DNA of 64,000 nucleotides from Micrococcus sp. (GCA_029961105.1 JASBVO010000009.1:62001-126000); one strand, 5' to 3'. Counted from the stretch's first letter, positions 10,448 to 20,380 are shown. The notes: generated from the letters alone by a model not told the origin. Numbers and translations are program-made.

Positions 10448-12127
10448 GTGCAGGAGCCGACGATGACCGCCCGCCGCGTCCCCCGCTGGATCATCGGCAC
10501 CCAGCCGGACCGCCGGGACGGAACGGACACCGTCGGCCCCACCACCACCGCAGGCCAGTGGCTCCAGCTCGGTGCCGTGATGGCCGCGGCCACCCTGCTC
10601 TATCTCGTCCACTCCTTCCTGCGCTTCCGCAATTACGAGGCCAAGGGCTACGACCTGGGCATCTTCGACCAGGCGGTGCGCCAGTACGCGCTGTTCCGCG
10701 AGCCGGTCGTGCCGATCAAGGGCGTGGACTTCAACATCCTCGGGGACCACTTCCACCCCATCCTGGCGCTGCTGGCACCCCTGTACTGGATCTGGGACGA
10801 CCCGCGGATGCTCAACATCGCCATGACGGCGCTGCTGGTCTCCACGGCCATCCCCGTCTACCTGTTCGCCCGCCGCCGCTTCACCCATGCCACCGCCCTC
10901 ATCGGCGCCGGCGCGATGCTGCTGTGGTGGCCGTTCCAGGCCATGGTCAACTGGGACTTCCACGAGATCGCCTTCGGCGTGCCGGTCATCGCCTGGGTCA
11001 TCTGGGCGATCGACGGCCGGAGGTACTGGCTGGCCACCGGGCTGTCCGTGATCCTGCTCGCCGTGCGCGAGGACATGGGCATCACCCTGCTGGCCATCGC
11101 GATGGTGCTGGCGGTGAAGCGGGCCTGGGCGCCCGCCGTCGTCACCGCCGTGCTGGGCGTGGCCGGCTACGTCTTCGCCACCTCCGTGGTCATCCCCCAT
11201 TTCTCCCCGGAGGGCGAGTTCGGCTACTGGCAGTTCACCGCACTGGGGCCGGACATGGGGTCCTCGATCGCGTTCATCCTCACCCAGCCGTTCGACGCGG
11301 TCGCGGTGCTCTTCGACCACCCGCTGAAGGTGGGGCTGTGGCTGCTGCACTTCGCGGCCCTGTGGCTGCTGCCGTTCCTGTCCCCGTACACGCTGATCGG
11401 CGCGCCGATCCTGCTCTCCCGGTTGTTCAACGACCGGCTCAACGTGTGGAGCCCGGTCTACCAGTACGACGCGATCCTGGCGCCCGTCTTCCTCATGGGC
11501 GCGCTCGAGGCGCTGGCGCGGATCGGCTCCTGGCGGCAGGCCCGCCGGGAGCGCTCGGCCGGGCCCGCGGAGAGGTCCGCGGAGCCCGCCGCCGGGCACG
11601 ACGCCGGCGCGGTGACCTCCGGCGCCGGCTGTGGCCGGGCGCGGGTGGCCGGCATGGGCGACGCGACCGGGGCCGGCGTCCGGCCCTGGCGGCTGCCGAC
11701 CGTCTTCGTCTCGGTGCTGCTGGGCTGCGGCGTGCTCGGCACGATGTTCTTCCCCGCCGTCTTCCCCTTCCAGCGCACCGTCACCGGAGACACCTGGCAG
11801 CGGACCGAGTGGGCGTGGGCCCTGGACCGGGCCGTGGACATGATCCCGGACGACGTGTGCGTGGAGGCCGCGGACAACGCCGTGCCGCACCTGGTGGACC
11901 GCACTTACGTGGGACTGCACGGGGACATGGGAGACGACCTGGCGACCTGGATGATCATCGACACCACGGTGGAGGAACTCGGCGGCTGGGACCCGCTCAC
12001 CCCGGGCCAGGCCCTGGACCGGGCCGAGCGGCTCGGCTACGAGGTGGTCAGCAAAGACGACCACGGCATCTGGGTCCTGCACCGCGACCGCCCGGTGGAC
12101 CCCGTCTGCGCGAACTACGTGCCGTAG
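10448..12127 (+). CDS. DUF2079 multi-pass membrane protein
   Basis: 559-residue integral membrane protein. The YEAKGYDLGIFDQAV and GDHFHPILALLAPLY segments in the first loop are typical of DUF2079, a GT-C-like fold group related to lipid-linked sugar transferases. About nine to eleven hydrophobic segments up to residue ~435; an Ala/Gly/Arg-rich cytoplasmic stretch near 370-405 and a soluble C-terminal domain (DDVCVEAADNAVPHL) follow. GTG start 34 bp after the tRNA. The substrate is not known; the neighbouring mannosyltransferases suggest envelope glycan work. Confidence 0.75.
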   Translation: MQEPTMTARRVPRWIIGTQPDRRDGTDTVGPTTTAGQWLQLGAVMAAATLLYLVHSFLRFRNYEAKGYDLGIFDQAVRQYALFREPVVPIKGVDFNILGDHFHPILALLAPLYWIWDDPRMLNIAMTALLVSTAIPVYLFARRRFTHATALIGAGAMLLWWPFQAMVNWDFHEIAFGVPVIAWVIWAIDGRRYWLATGLSVILLAVREDMGITLLAIAMVLAVKRAWAPAVVTAVLGVAGYVFATSVVIPHFSPEGEFGYWQFTALGPDMGSSIAFILTQPFDAVAVLFDHPLKVGLWLLHFAALWLLPFLSPYTLIGAPILLSRLFNDRLNVWSPVYQYDAILAPVFLMGALEALARIGSWRQARRERSAGPAERSAEPAAGHDAGAVTSGAGCGRARVAGMGDATGAGVRPWRLPTVFVSVLLGCGVLGTMFFPAVFPFQRTVTGDTWQRTEWAWALDRAVDMIPDDVCVEAADNAVPHLVDRTYVGLHGDMGDDLATWMIIDTTVEELGGWDPLTPGQALDRAERLGYEVVSKDDHGIWVLHRDRPVDPVCANYVP

Positions 12128-12316
12128 GCCAGGGCGCTGCCGGGGTCGTGGTTTACGAGGCGATTTTCGACGGTCTTCCGCTGGACTTCCCCTCTGGTGA
12201 AGCACCCACCGTTGAAGAGGAAGCGTGGTCGAGGCGCGACGATGCCGCTCACGGCGTTGGCCCACAGGGCGAAATGAAGGCGCACCATCGGTGACGCCGT
12301 GGGCGACCTCGACGAC

Positions 12317-12565
12317 CTACGCCTGGACGGGGACCTGATAGATGTGGTCGGCCGGGTGTCCGGCTCGCTCGTGAATCTTCCGCACGGCTTCGGCGCTGGG
12401 AGCCTCGGACAGGCAGAAGACGGTCCCGGACTCGGGGTCCGCCCACGCGTGCTTGAAGTTGACTTGCTCGTCGTCCTGGATCGCAAGGTCAGCTTGGTGG
12501 GCCTCGTGGAGCGCCTCCGGCGTAACGCCGGTCATTCCAGTGTGAACGTCCATAAACTCGGGCAT
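12317..12565 (-). CDS. SCO4226-like DUF4242 nickel-binding protein
   Basis: 82-residue protein, MPEFMDVHTGMTGVTPEAL at the start and PADHIYQVPVQA at the end, matching the small DUF4242 ferredoxin-like family; the Streptomyces member SCO4226 binds nickel. His residues in DVHTG, HQAD and FKHAW are candidate ligands. An AAGGAGGTCACG stretch directly before the ATG at 12565 decides the start, although the frame is open further upstream. Isolated gene. Confidence 0.8.
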   Translation of the reverse strand: MPEFMDVHTGMTGVTPEALHEAHQADLAIQDDEQVNFKHAWADPESGTVFCLSEAPSAEAVRKIHERAGHPADHIYQVPVQA

Positions 12566-12845
12566 CGTGACCTCCTTGTAGAGCCGGTGATTCATGGTCC
12601 CAAACCCGCTCGCGCCGTACAACGGTCGCCAGTCGACTCCTTGCGGGTTCACTTCCCCGCCCTCGTCACCTTCTCCGGCACCTCCACCTGACGTGGGATG
12701 TCCGTGGGCGGGCGGGTGCCCCAGCATGAAATCCGTCCCGGCCGGTGATGTTCCGTGGGGTGACCTCCAGGGCCCGAAGACGCCCGATTCCCCGGTCATA
12801 CATCCTGGTGGACACCGGCTGCTGGCGACGACGTGGGGGAAGGGA

Positions 12846-14177
12846 TCAGAGTGACGGCGTGACGGTCAGGGAGTCGACCTGCCCCTCGACGAAGTGGGCC
12901 CGCACCCTGGCCTGGATGCCCCCGTCGCGGGATGCCTGCACGGTCCAGTGCGCCCCGTCCTTGCACAGGCGCGTCCGGCTCGTTTCGACCTGGAGCCCGA
13001 AATCCTCGAAGAAGGCTCGAATCCGGTCCCGGTCCTCCGTCGGTGCCAGGGGGGCCAGCGGATGCGTGCTGGAAACCATCGCCCCCGGGGCGAAGTGATC
13101 CATCAGCGGACCCAGGTCCTCGTCATTCCAGGCCTGCTCGAACCGCAGGGCCTCGATCTGCTCCTGGGCCTGGGTCTGGCCCTGGTCGATCAGTTCGGCG
13201 ATGAACGAGGGGTCGCGGTTGAGCTTGCTGGCGTAGCCGAAGGCCTGGGTCCGCGGGGTCCGCCTCATCTCCAGGATCCGCACCGTGATGTGCTTGAACT
13301 TGGTCGGGTCGACCCAGCCGGTCCTGCGCCAGCGATCGATCTGTTCGATGAACCTGAGTTCCTGGCGCAGCGAGAGGTTCCCGGCGAGCTCATTGCGGCG
13401 GGTCTCGATGTCGCCGTAGAGCGTCGGTTCGGCATCGAGGTCCGAGGGGTTCACCTGCAGCACCCACAGCTCGTCGGCCCGGGAGTCGAGCGCGTCAGGC
13501 CGAGGGTCGGGCCGAGGGCCGGACGGGGGATCGATCAGCTGGTGGACCGGCGGATTCTGGGAGAACAGCCCGTCCCAGTAGAGGCGTTGATCGATCTCCA
13601 CCGAGCGGAAGATGGTGGGGATGGCGGCCGAGGCCAGGAGCGCCTCGGTGGAGAGCTCGCCCTCGCGGCTGTCGAAGGTGCGGAACCGGCCGTTCTTCAC
13701 GTCCACGGCCCCGAACAGGAGCACCGGGGGCCCGAGGCCGGCCTGGGCTGCTGCCTCGGCGTACTGCTGATCCGCCGCCAGGTCCACGGCGTCCTCGATC
13801 AGCCTCCGTAACTGCTCGGACGCCCAGCCGGCCCCGGGGTTCTGGTAGGGACTGGTGGTCGGCAAGGTCACCGTCTCGGCGATCCGGCTGCCCCACAGGA
13901 CCATGGTGTTCAGGACCCGCTCCGGCCAGCTGCTCGCACTGTTCGCCGCCCAGAACCGCCTCAGCAGCCGCTCGGCGTCCTCGGGGCGATCGTGCAGGAG
14001 CGCAGACCACGCGATGGCTGCGCAGATGGCCCCGCCCGAAGTGCCGCTGAGCCCGACGATCCGGTGGTCCCGGAGCACGTCGGGCTGCAGCAGCCTGGAC
14101 AGGGCTCCGGCGGTGAAGGCGGTGTGGCTGCCCCCGCCCTGGCAGGCGATGGCCACCCGGCGCTTCTCAATGCTCAC
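12846..14177 (-). CDS. Patatin-like phospholipase with C-terminal SnoaL-like domain
   Basis: 443 residues. The patatin domain (about 5-330) has the oxyanion loop CQGGGSHTAFTAGAL, the nucleophile GTSGG (GxSxG) near residue 47 and the catalytic Asp in YWDGLFSQNPP. Residues ~335-443 (FEQAWNDEDLGPLMDHFAPGAM ... VEGQVDSLTVTPSL) look like a SnoaL/NTF2-like domain, a common partner in bacteria. Likely hydrolyses membrane phospholipid or acyl ester on the cytoplasmic side; no signal peptide. Free-standing gene. Confidence 0.8.
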   Translation of the reverse strand: MSIEKRRVAIACQGGGSHTAFTAGALSRLLQPDVLRDHRIVGLSGTSGGAICAAIAWSALLHDRPEDAERLLRRFWAANSASSWPERVLNTMVLWGSRIAETVTLPTTSPYQNPGAGWASEQLRRLIEDAVDLAADQQYAEAAAQAGLGPPVLLFGAVDVKNGRFRTFDSREGELSTEALLASAAIPTIFRSVEIDQRLYWDGLFSQNPPVHQLIDPPSGPRPDPRPDALDSRADELWVLQVNPSDLDAEPTLYGDIETRRNELAGNLSLRQELRFIEQIDRWRRTGWVDPTKFKHITVRILEMRRTPRTQAFGYASKLNRDPSFIAELIDQGQTQAQEQIEALRFEQAWNDEDLGPLMDHFAPGAMVSSTHPLAPLAPTEDRDRIRAFFEDFGLQVETSRTRLCKDGAHWTVQASRDGGIQARVRAHFVEGQVDSLTVTPSL

Positions 14178-14282
14178 GCCTCGATGCTAAAAGGCCTTGT
14201 CACCGGCCACCAGAGGCTCCATCCCCCAGAGGTCACCACTGAGCGGCACCGTCGCGGGGCATCCGGCCGGCAGGCACGCCGT

Positions 14283-15836
14283 TCAGGGGCGTCGTTCAGG
14301 GCCGTCGTGCACTGACGGGCGCGAGCCGACCCGGACCGGGCCGCGGCCGGCCGGCGGCAGGAGGAACCGGTCCGGCTCCCCGGCAAGGACGCCGGCGGAT
14401 GGATCGTAGACAACCGCCGTTCCCGTACCGGCCGTTCCCGCCCCGGAACCAGCGCTGACCATGGCTGCTTCGCCGCCGGTGGTGGCGCGGTCCCCCGCCG
14501 TCGGACCGGCAGGAGCCGCGAGCGCCGGAGCGGACCGCCGCACCAGGTCCCGCTCGGGGTTCCGGATGTCCCGGATCACGCTGACGCAGATCCAGATGAC
14601 GGCCGCCATGTGCAGCACGATCCCGGATCCGTACCAGAGCGGGATCCACAGCGCTCCGCCACCGAACGCCCCGTCAGAGGTGATCCGGGCGGACTCCATC
14701 CACACCCCGCCCCAGTGGTAGACCTCGGCCGCCTGCCAGATCCAGAACTGCTTCCAGTCGGGCCGGGCCAGGACCACCAGCGGGACCAGCCACATCACGA
14801 ACTGCGGGGAGTACACCTTGCCCAGCAGCAGGAACGCGGCCACGATCAGCAGGCACAGCTGGGCCATCCGGGGCCGGGTCCGCGCGGACAGCCCCAGCCA
14901 GGCCACGCCCAGGCAGCACAGTGCGAACAGCCCGTTGGAGATCAGGGAGAAGGCCTCCCCCGACCAGCCGGTCCAGGTGAAGGCGAGCCACATCGAGGAG
15001 AAGGACACCTCGCGGTCCCCGGAGAAGGTGTAGAACCGGCTCCACTGGTCGAAGGCGGTGAGCATGAAGGGCACGTTGACCGCGAGCCAGGCCACCACCC
15101 CGGCAGCGAGTGACTTGAAGAACACCCCGAGCCGCCCGGCCCGCCAGCACAGCACGAGGATGGCCCCGAAGAAGAACAGCGGGTACAGCTTCATCGCCGC
15201 CCCCAGCCCGAGGACCGCGCCCGCCAGCACGGGATGGTTCCGGGACCACAGCAGCAGTCCGAGGGCCGCGAGCATGACCGCCCACAGGTCCCAGTTCAGG
15301 AACGAGGTGAGGATGATCCCCGGGGCCACGGCCACCATCAGGGCGTCCTTGGACCGGCCACGCGCGGTGTAGGCCGTCGCGATGACCACCACGAGCCAGC
15401 ACAGCATGGCCCCCACGGCGTTGATGTCGAAGTACGTGACCGTCCGTTCCAGCAGCGTCCCCTCCGCCGGGACCAGCCACGAGGTCACCCCCGCCACCAC
15501 GGCCAGCAGGGCCGGGTACTCCATCCACTGCTCCTCCGGCAGCGGGGTGTAGAAGGGGAAGTACCCCTCCGCCAGGCCGCGGGTCGGGAACAACTGCCCG
15601 AAGTCCGAGTAGCACATGTGGATGTGCACTCCGGGGGTTTCCCAGCCGTTGACCCGGCACCACTGCTTGGACAGCAGGGCCACGACGCCGGCCAGCAGCG
15701 TGGCGACGGTCAACACCGCCAGCACCCGCCGGTCCGGCCCGGCCGCACGGGCGGCCGGGTTCGCCGAGAACGGCGGGACACGGGACGGCACCCGCTCCCT
15801 CCCGCGGTCGGGCTGCGCGGATCGGCTCTGGCTCAC
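14283..15836 (-). CDS. GT87-type (DUF2029) polyprenol-phosphate mannosyltransferase
   Basis: 517-residue GT-C membrane protein. After a basic N-terminal tail there are about ten hydrophobic segments; the first external loop has YSDFGQLFPTRGLAEGYFPFY and the DINAVGAM and LGLGAAMKLYPLFF segments typical of DUF2029/GT87. Expected to add mannose from polyprenol phosphate to a lipid-linked glycan outside the membrane. The C-terminal ~90 residues are polar. GTG start overlaps the stop of the upstream mannosyltransferase (GTGA), last gene of a three-gene operon. Confidence 0.78.
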   Translation of the reverse strand: MSQSRSAQPDRGRERVPSRVPPFSANPAARAAGPDRRVLAVLTVATLLAGVVALLSKQWCRVNGWETPGVHIHMCYSDFGQLFPTRGLAEGYFPFYTPLPEEQWMEYPALLAVVAGVTSWLVPAEGTLLERTVTYFDINAVGAMLCWLVVVIATAYTARGRSKDALMVAVAPGIILTSFLNWDLWAVMLAALGLLLWSRNHPVLAGAVLGLGAAMKLYPLFFFGAILVLCWRAGRLGVFFKSLAAGVVAWLAVNVPFMLTAFDQWSRFYTFSGDREVSFSSMWLAFTWTGWSGEAFSLISNGLFALCCLGVAWLGLSARTRPRMAQLCLLIVAAFLLLGKVYSPQFVMWLVPLVVLARPDWKQFWIWQAAEVYHWGGVWMESARITSDGAFGGGALWIPLWYGSGIVLHMAAVIWICVSVIRDIRNPERDLVRRSAPALAAPAGPTAGDRATTGGEAAMVSAGSGAGTAGTGTAVVYDPSAGVLAGEPDRFLLPPAGRGPVRVGSRPSVHDGPERRP

Positions 15837-17674
15837 GTGGGTCTCCTGGGGGTTCTCGGGGCCGCGCCGCCTCGGCGGAGCCCGGCGGGCGGGTTCGGGG
15901 CACTGAGCGGGACGCCGTCCGGCGTGCCGCCCGGCGCACGGGGCCGGGCGTGGTCAGGGACACGGACCCGCCGGCGACCGGTGAAGGGGAACAGGGTGGA
16001 GGTCTTCGGGTCCAGGAAGACGATGAACACCATGTAGACCGCGCCGACGGCGCCGGTGATGATGCGGACCCACAGCAGGGAGATCCACTGGGCCACGGAG
16101 AGCTGGTCCACCACGCCGATCACCACCAGCACCATGACGAGCAGGTAGAGCGTCCAGATGGGCCAGCCCCGCCAGCGGCGCACCACGGCGAACATGGGCA
16201 GCACCCACAGCAGGTACCAGGGCTGGATGATCGGGGCCAGCAGCACGGCCGCCCCCAGCGCCAGTCCGGTGGCCAGCACGGGATTGACCGGGCGCCGGGT
16301 CAGGGCCAGCCAGGCCGTCAGCGCCGCGACCAGCACCTTGCCGGCGGCATAGACGACGTCGGCCACGGGCCGTACCCCGGTGCCCGACACCGTGTCCACC
16401 AGCCAGCCGATGCCGAGTCCCAGCAGGCCGAACGGGGCGTAGGGGAACGCCGCGTCCCCGGAGGTGAGCATGGCCGGCACCCAGCCGAACCACAGCCCGG
16501 TCAGTCCGCCGACGGCCGCCAGCACCACCGCGGTCACGGCCAGGCATGCGACCCACGCCCGGGTCCGGGCGCTCAGGCCGGGCGTGTCCGCCCGGCCGCC
16601 GGCGCCGCCGTCGGGGTGCGGGACGTTCCTCCCGGACGCGGGAGCGGCCGGCCCGGCGACCAGTCCAGCGAACGGTCCGTCCGCACGGGGACCGGGCGCT
16701 CCCGACTGGTGTGCGCCGCGCAGCATGAGCAGCCCCGCGAAGGGCAGGGCGATGACCGTGAGCGGCTTGATGGCGATGGACAGCGAGACCAGCACCAGCC
16801 CGGCGAGGTTGCGGCCCCGTGAGGACTCCGGGCCGAGCAGGACGAAGCCGCACAGCAACAGGCCGATCATCAGGGCGTCATTGTGGATGCCGGCGATCAT
16901 GTAGAGCGCGAACAGCGGATTGGCGATCGAGATCCACGTGGCCCAGCCGGGCTCGGTGCCGAAGCGCCGGGCCAGCCGGGGCACGGCCCACAGGCACAGG
17001 CCCATCCCGATCACGGAGACCCCGCGGAACAACAGGAAGGCGGGTTCGGGGCTGCCCCCGGTGAGGAACCAGACCGCCCGGGCGATGAGCAGGAAGAGCG
17101 GGCCGTAGGGCGAGGGCGACTCGGCCCAGATCGAGTCCGCGCCCTGCATGAACCAGCCGGGCAGCTCCGAGATCCAGTCCTCGTACGGGTTCAGTCCGGC
17201 GTGCAGCAGCCGGCCCTGGCCGAGGTAGGAGTAGACGTCGCGGGAGAACACCGGGAAGGCCAGCATCAGGGGCGCGGACCACAGCCAGGTCGCGCGGACC
17301 ACCACGTCCCGGGACCCGGCCCACCGTCCTGCGAGCCGCTGGCCCAACCGCAGCCAGGCCCGCACGAGCAGCAGCGAGCCCAGGACGAGCAGCACGGCAC
17401 ACGCGATCACGCCGGCCGGTTCCACCCGCAGGGGGTTGAGGATCGTGGTCCGGGCGAACAGGGATGCCGGGGTGCTCGCCAGCCAGCCCACGCCCCAGGA
17501 GCCCACCATGATCATCAGCGAGCCGAGCAGGCCCTGCCGCAGGGACAGGGCGGTGTCCTCGTCGGCCCCGCCGATCAGCCAGCGCGTGGCCGGGAGCGCT
17601 CCGAGCCAGCGCCGCAGCCGGTCCAGGGACGCCAGGCTCTCGGTCCGGGGCGGGGAGTGGTGGGCGGCGCTCAC
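15833..17674 (-). CDS. mptB: MptB-like alpha-1,6-mannosyltransferase (GT-C)
   Basis: 613 residues with ~13 membrane segments. The catalytic loop SRDVYSYLGQGRLLHAGLNPYEDWISELPGW (Asp of SRD) and ESPSPYGPLFLLI are family hallmarks of MptA/MptB, which extend the mannan core of lipomannan from decaprenyl-phosphomannose. IQPWYLLWVLPMF is conserved in the late part. A GTG at 17674 overlaps the stop of the upstream paralog (GTGA) and is preferred over a longer frame inside that gene. A low-complexity Gly/Pro insertion lies near residues 395-420. Confidence 0.82.
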   Translation of the reverse strand: MSAAHHSPPRTESLASLDRLRRWLGALPATRWLIGGADEDTALSLRQGLLGSLMIMVGSWGVGWLASTPASLFARTTILNPLRVEPAGVIACAVLLVLGSLLLVRAWLRLGQRLAGRWAGSRDVVVRATWLWSAPLMLAFPVFSRDVYSYLGQGRLLHAGLNPYEDWISELPGWFMQGADSIWAESPSPYGPLFLLIARAVWFLTGGSPEPAFLLFRGVSVIGMGLCLWAVPRLARRFGTEPGWATWISIANPLFALYMIAGIHNDALMIGLLLCGFVLLGPESSRGRNLAGLVLVSLSIAIKPLTVIALPFAGLLMLRGAHQSGAPGPRADGPFAGLVAGPAAPASGRNVPHPDGGAGGRADTPGLSARTRAWVACLAVTAVVLAAVGGLTGLWFGWVPAMLTSGDAAFPYAPFGLLGLGIGWLVDTVSGTGVRPVADVVYAAGKVLVAALTAWLALTRRPVNPVLATGLALGAAVLLAPIIQPWYLLWVLPMFAVVRRWRGWPIWTLYLLVMVLVVIGVVDQLSVAQWISLLWVRIITGAVGAVYMVFIVFLDPKTSTLFPFTGRRRVRVPDHARPRAPGGTPDGVPLSAPNPPAGLRRGGAAPRTPRRPT

Positions 17675-19269
17675 GAAGCGGTCGATCCCGTCCGCGGGGT
17701 CTCTTCCGGCGCTGGCTCGGGCTGTCTGCGGCGCGGCCGCCGGGCCAGGAGCCGGCGCGCGGCCGGCCGCAGGTGCCACTCCTCCTTCATCACCGAGCTC
17801 GTCCACGGGTCGAGCAGCAGGATCCAGGCCATGCACGCCCAGGACAGGACGGTCGCCAGGTGCTTGAGCTGGTCATCGATGCCCAGGAACTGCCAGACGA
17901 AGAGCTGGTCGGCGGCCCCGAACGCCACGAAGAAGGCGACGGTGAAGACGACCCACTTCAGTTGCCAGTCGCTGCGGATCCCGATCACCGCGAAGAACGG
18001 CAGCAGCCACAGCAGGTACCAGGGCTGGATGATCGGGGACAGCACCACCAGGGCGGTGAAGGCCCAGGTCATGCGCTGCATCAGGTGCTCGTGCCGGCCG
18101 CGGAACATCAGCCAGATGACCACCAGGATGGACAGCAGCCGCCCGCCGGTCTTGAACGCGTCCAGGACCCAGTGGTCCGGGATGCCCAGGGACCCCAGGA
18201 TCACCCGGGTGGCCTCGGCCAGGATGCCGATGGGCGACCACGGCACGGAGCCGGTGCCGGTCTCGAGCATCACCGTCAGCCAGCCGAAGCCGAAGCCGCT
18301 GAGCCACCCGACGACCACCATCAGCGCCCCGGCGATGCCGGCCGTGAGGAACCAGTAGCCGAAGCGCCGGGCCCAGCTGGCACCGCGCCCGGCCCAGAGC
18401 AGCCCGATGAACGGCAGCAGCACCATGGTGATCGGCTTGATGCCCAGGGATGCGGTCACGAACAGCACTCCGAGCAGGCCGCGGCCCGTGGCCGCGTACC
18501 AGACCCCCGCCAGGGCCAGCCCCACCATGAGCGCGTCGTTGTGGCCGGAGGCCACGAAGCTGATCAGGAACAGCGGATTGGCCACCGTGATCCACTGGGC
18601 CCGCGCGCCGTTGGTGCCCAGCAGCCGGGCGAGCCGGGGGACATAGACCATGATGAGCGCGACGCCGGCGACGGCGGCCAGGCGGAACAGGAAGATCGCC
18701 GCGTCCGGGTCGTCGGGACCGGTGACGGCCATGACGAGTTGCTCGATCCACAGGAACACCGGACCGTAGGGGGTCTCCGTCTCCGCCCAGGTGGTGTCCG
18801 CGCCGAGCTGGAACCAGTTCGACAGGGTCGAGATGCCGTCCTCGTAGGGATCCCGTCCGGCCAGCATGAGCCGGCCCTGGCCGATGTAGGCGAAGATGTC
18901 CCGGGAGAAGATCGGCAGGCAGGCCAGCAGCGGCAGCGTCCACAGCACCGTGGCCACGTCCACGATCCGCAGGGCTCCCGGACCGAACGGCCGCAGCACC
19001 TTGCCCAGCCGCAGCCAGCCCCAGAACATCAGCCAGCAGCCCAGCGTCATCACCACGGTGCCGGTGATGACCCCCGGCTCGGTGGTCCGCCAGGGAATGA
19101 GCCAGCCCCATCGGTTGACCGGGGAGGTCGAGGCCAGCCAGCCGACGGACAGGGAACCGGCCAGCACGGCCAGCGAACCGATCAGGCCGATGACCGCCGG
19201 AATCACCACGGTGCCGGTCCATCGGGCCGGGGCCGGGGCCGGGGGCGTCCCGGTACTGGGCACGCTCAT
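17671..19269 (-). CDS. MptA/MptB-like alpha-1,6-mannosyltransferase (GT-C), first of operon
   Basis: 532 residues, paralog of the next gene: SRDIFAYIGQGRLMLAGRDPYEDGISTLSNWF, ETETPYGPVFLWIEQ and IQPWYLLWLLPFF align with the same motifs there. About 13 membrane helices and a basic C-terminal tail. Two MptA/B-like genes plus one GT87 in a row fit a lipomannan-building cluster. ATG 19269 is used; ATG 19281 four codons upstream is possible, but GGAAGG abuts it with no spacing. Divergent from orn. Confidence 0.82.
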   Translation of the reverse strand: MSVPSTGTPPAPAPARWTGTVVIPAVIGLIGSLAVLAGSLSVGWLASTSPVNRWGWLIPWRTTEPGVITGTVVMTLGCWLMFWGWLRLGKVLRPFGPGALRIVDVATVLWTLPLLACLPIFSRDIFAYIGQGRLMLAGRDPYEDGISTLSNWFQLGADTTWAETETPYGPVFLWIEQLVMAVTGPDDPDAAIFLFRLAAVAGVALIMVYVPRLARLLGTNGARAQWITVANPLFLISFVASGHNDALMVGLALAGVWYAATGRGLLGVLFVTASLGIKPITMVLLPFIGLLWAGRGASWARRFGYWFLTAGIAGALMVVVGWLSGFGFGWLTVMLETGTGSVPWSPIGILAEATRVILGSLGIPDHWVLDAFKTGGRLLSILVVIWLMFRGRHEHLMQRMTWAFTALVVLSPIIQPWYLLWLLPFFAVIGIRSDWQLKWVVFTVAFFVAFGAADQLFVWQFLGIDDQLKHLATVLSWACMAWILLLDPWTSSVMKEEWHLRPAARRLLARRPRRRQPEPAPEETPRTGSTAS

Positions 19270-19354
19270 CGGGTGCGGCATCCTTCCGTGCTGGGCGGGC
19301 CCTCTGCAGGGCCTTCCACAAACTACCACCGGCCGTGGGACTACTGTGGGAGGC

Positions 19355-19966
19355 GTGGCAGCAACAGCAGAGAACCTCGTGTGGATCGATTGTGAGATGA
19401 CCGGACTGGACCCGGTGGCCGACGCCTTGGTGGAGATCGCCGTCCTGGTGACCGACCCGGAGCTCAATGTGCTCGGGGAGGGCGTGGACATCGTCATCCG
19501 ACCCCCGCAGGCGGCGCTGGACCAGATGGTCCCGTTCGTGCGGGACATGCACACCACCTCGGGCCTGCTGGAGAGGCTGGCCGACGGCGTCTCCCTCGCC
19601 GAGGCGTCCGAGGCCTGCATGGCATACATCACCGAGCACTGCCCGGAACCGGGCAAGGCGGTGCTGGCCGGCAATTCGGTGGGCCAGGACAAGCTGTTCC
19701 TCACGCGGGACCTGCCCGCCATCACCGACCACCTGCACTACCGGATCGTGGACGTGTCCACGCTCAAGGAGCTCGCCCGCCGCTGGTATCCCAAGGCCTA
19801 CTTCCAGGCCCCGGCCAAGACCGGCGGCCACCGCGCCCTCGGGGACATCGTGGACTCGATCAACGAGCTGCGCTACTACCGCTCGGCCATCCTGGTCCCG
19901 GCCCCGGGCCCGGACTCCAAGACCGCGCAGAGGATCGCCGCCGGGCTGGACACGGTCCGGGCCTGA
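19355..19966 (+). CDS. orn: Oligoribonuclease
   Basis: 3'-5' exonuclease for 2-5 nt RNAs, finishing mRNA and cyclic-dinucleotide breakdown. 203 residues with the DEDDh set: WIDCEMTGLD (Asp, Glu), HCPEPGKAVLAGNSVGQDKLF (Asp) and GGHRALGDIVDSI (His, Asp). The GTG at 19355 follows GGGAGG closely; other in-frame starts would lengthen it into the divergent gene. Confidence 0.95.
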   Translation: MAATAENLVWIDCEMTGLDPVADALVEIAVLVTDPELNVLGEGVDIVIRPPQAALDQMVPFVRDMHTTSGLLERLADGVSLAEASEACMAYITEHCPEPGKAVLAGNSVGQDKLFLTRDLPAITDHLHYRIVDVSTLKELARRWYPKAYFQAPAKTGGHRALGDIVDSINELRYYRSAILVPAPGPDSKTAQRIAAGLDTVRA

Positions 19967-20044
19967 ATCAGGAGGGTGCACCGAGCACCCCCGAAAGCGT
20001 GTATGATGGAACGCGCTGTCACGGTCGGTTCCACCGGCCGGCAT

Positions 20045-20121
20045 GGTGGGTATAGCTCAGCTGGTAGAGCGTCTGGTTGTGGTCCAGAAGGTCGCGGGTT
20101 CAAGCCCCGTTACTCACCCCA
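20045..20121 (+). tRNA. tRNA-His (anticodon GTG), CCA encoded
   Basis: Acceptor GTGGGTA/TACTCAC with the extra G-1 (20045) facing C73, anticodon loop TTGTGGT, T arm CGGGTTCAAGCCCCG, then CCA at 20119-20121. The G-1:C73 pair identifies tRNA-His. Confidence 0.96.
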
Positions 20122-20123
20122 CG

Positions 20124-20166
20124 GCGAAGGCCCGGTCCGGAGGATTCCTCCGCGCCGGGCCTTCGG
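20124..20166 (+). terminator. Terminator of tRNA-His
   Basis: 11 bp stem 20125-20135 with 20155-20165, inner stem GGAGGA/TCCTCC, directly after the tRNA. The next 200 bp hold only the leader of the amidohydrolase gene. Confidence 0.7.
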
Positions 20167-20380
20167 CATTCCCGCCCGCGACGAGCGCACCCCGGCCGCT
20201 GCACCGCCCCGCCCGAGGCGGGGGCTGCACATGAGACGCACACGACTCGCCACCGCGACGCAGGTCATAAACGGGCAGCGGGACGGAGCCATATCTTGGG
20301 TGCGTAGCGAGCTTCCCGGCGCCCGGGGTCGGTTCCCCTTCCTGACCGTGAAGTGAGACCGCACAGACCGAGGAGCAACG

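Noticed and set aside
12128-12316. Possible gene remnant on the minus strand after the DUF2079 gene
   Set aside because: A short frame here has no start with a ribosome site and no recognisable domain; left as intergenic.
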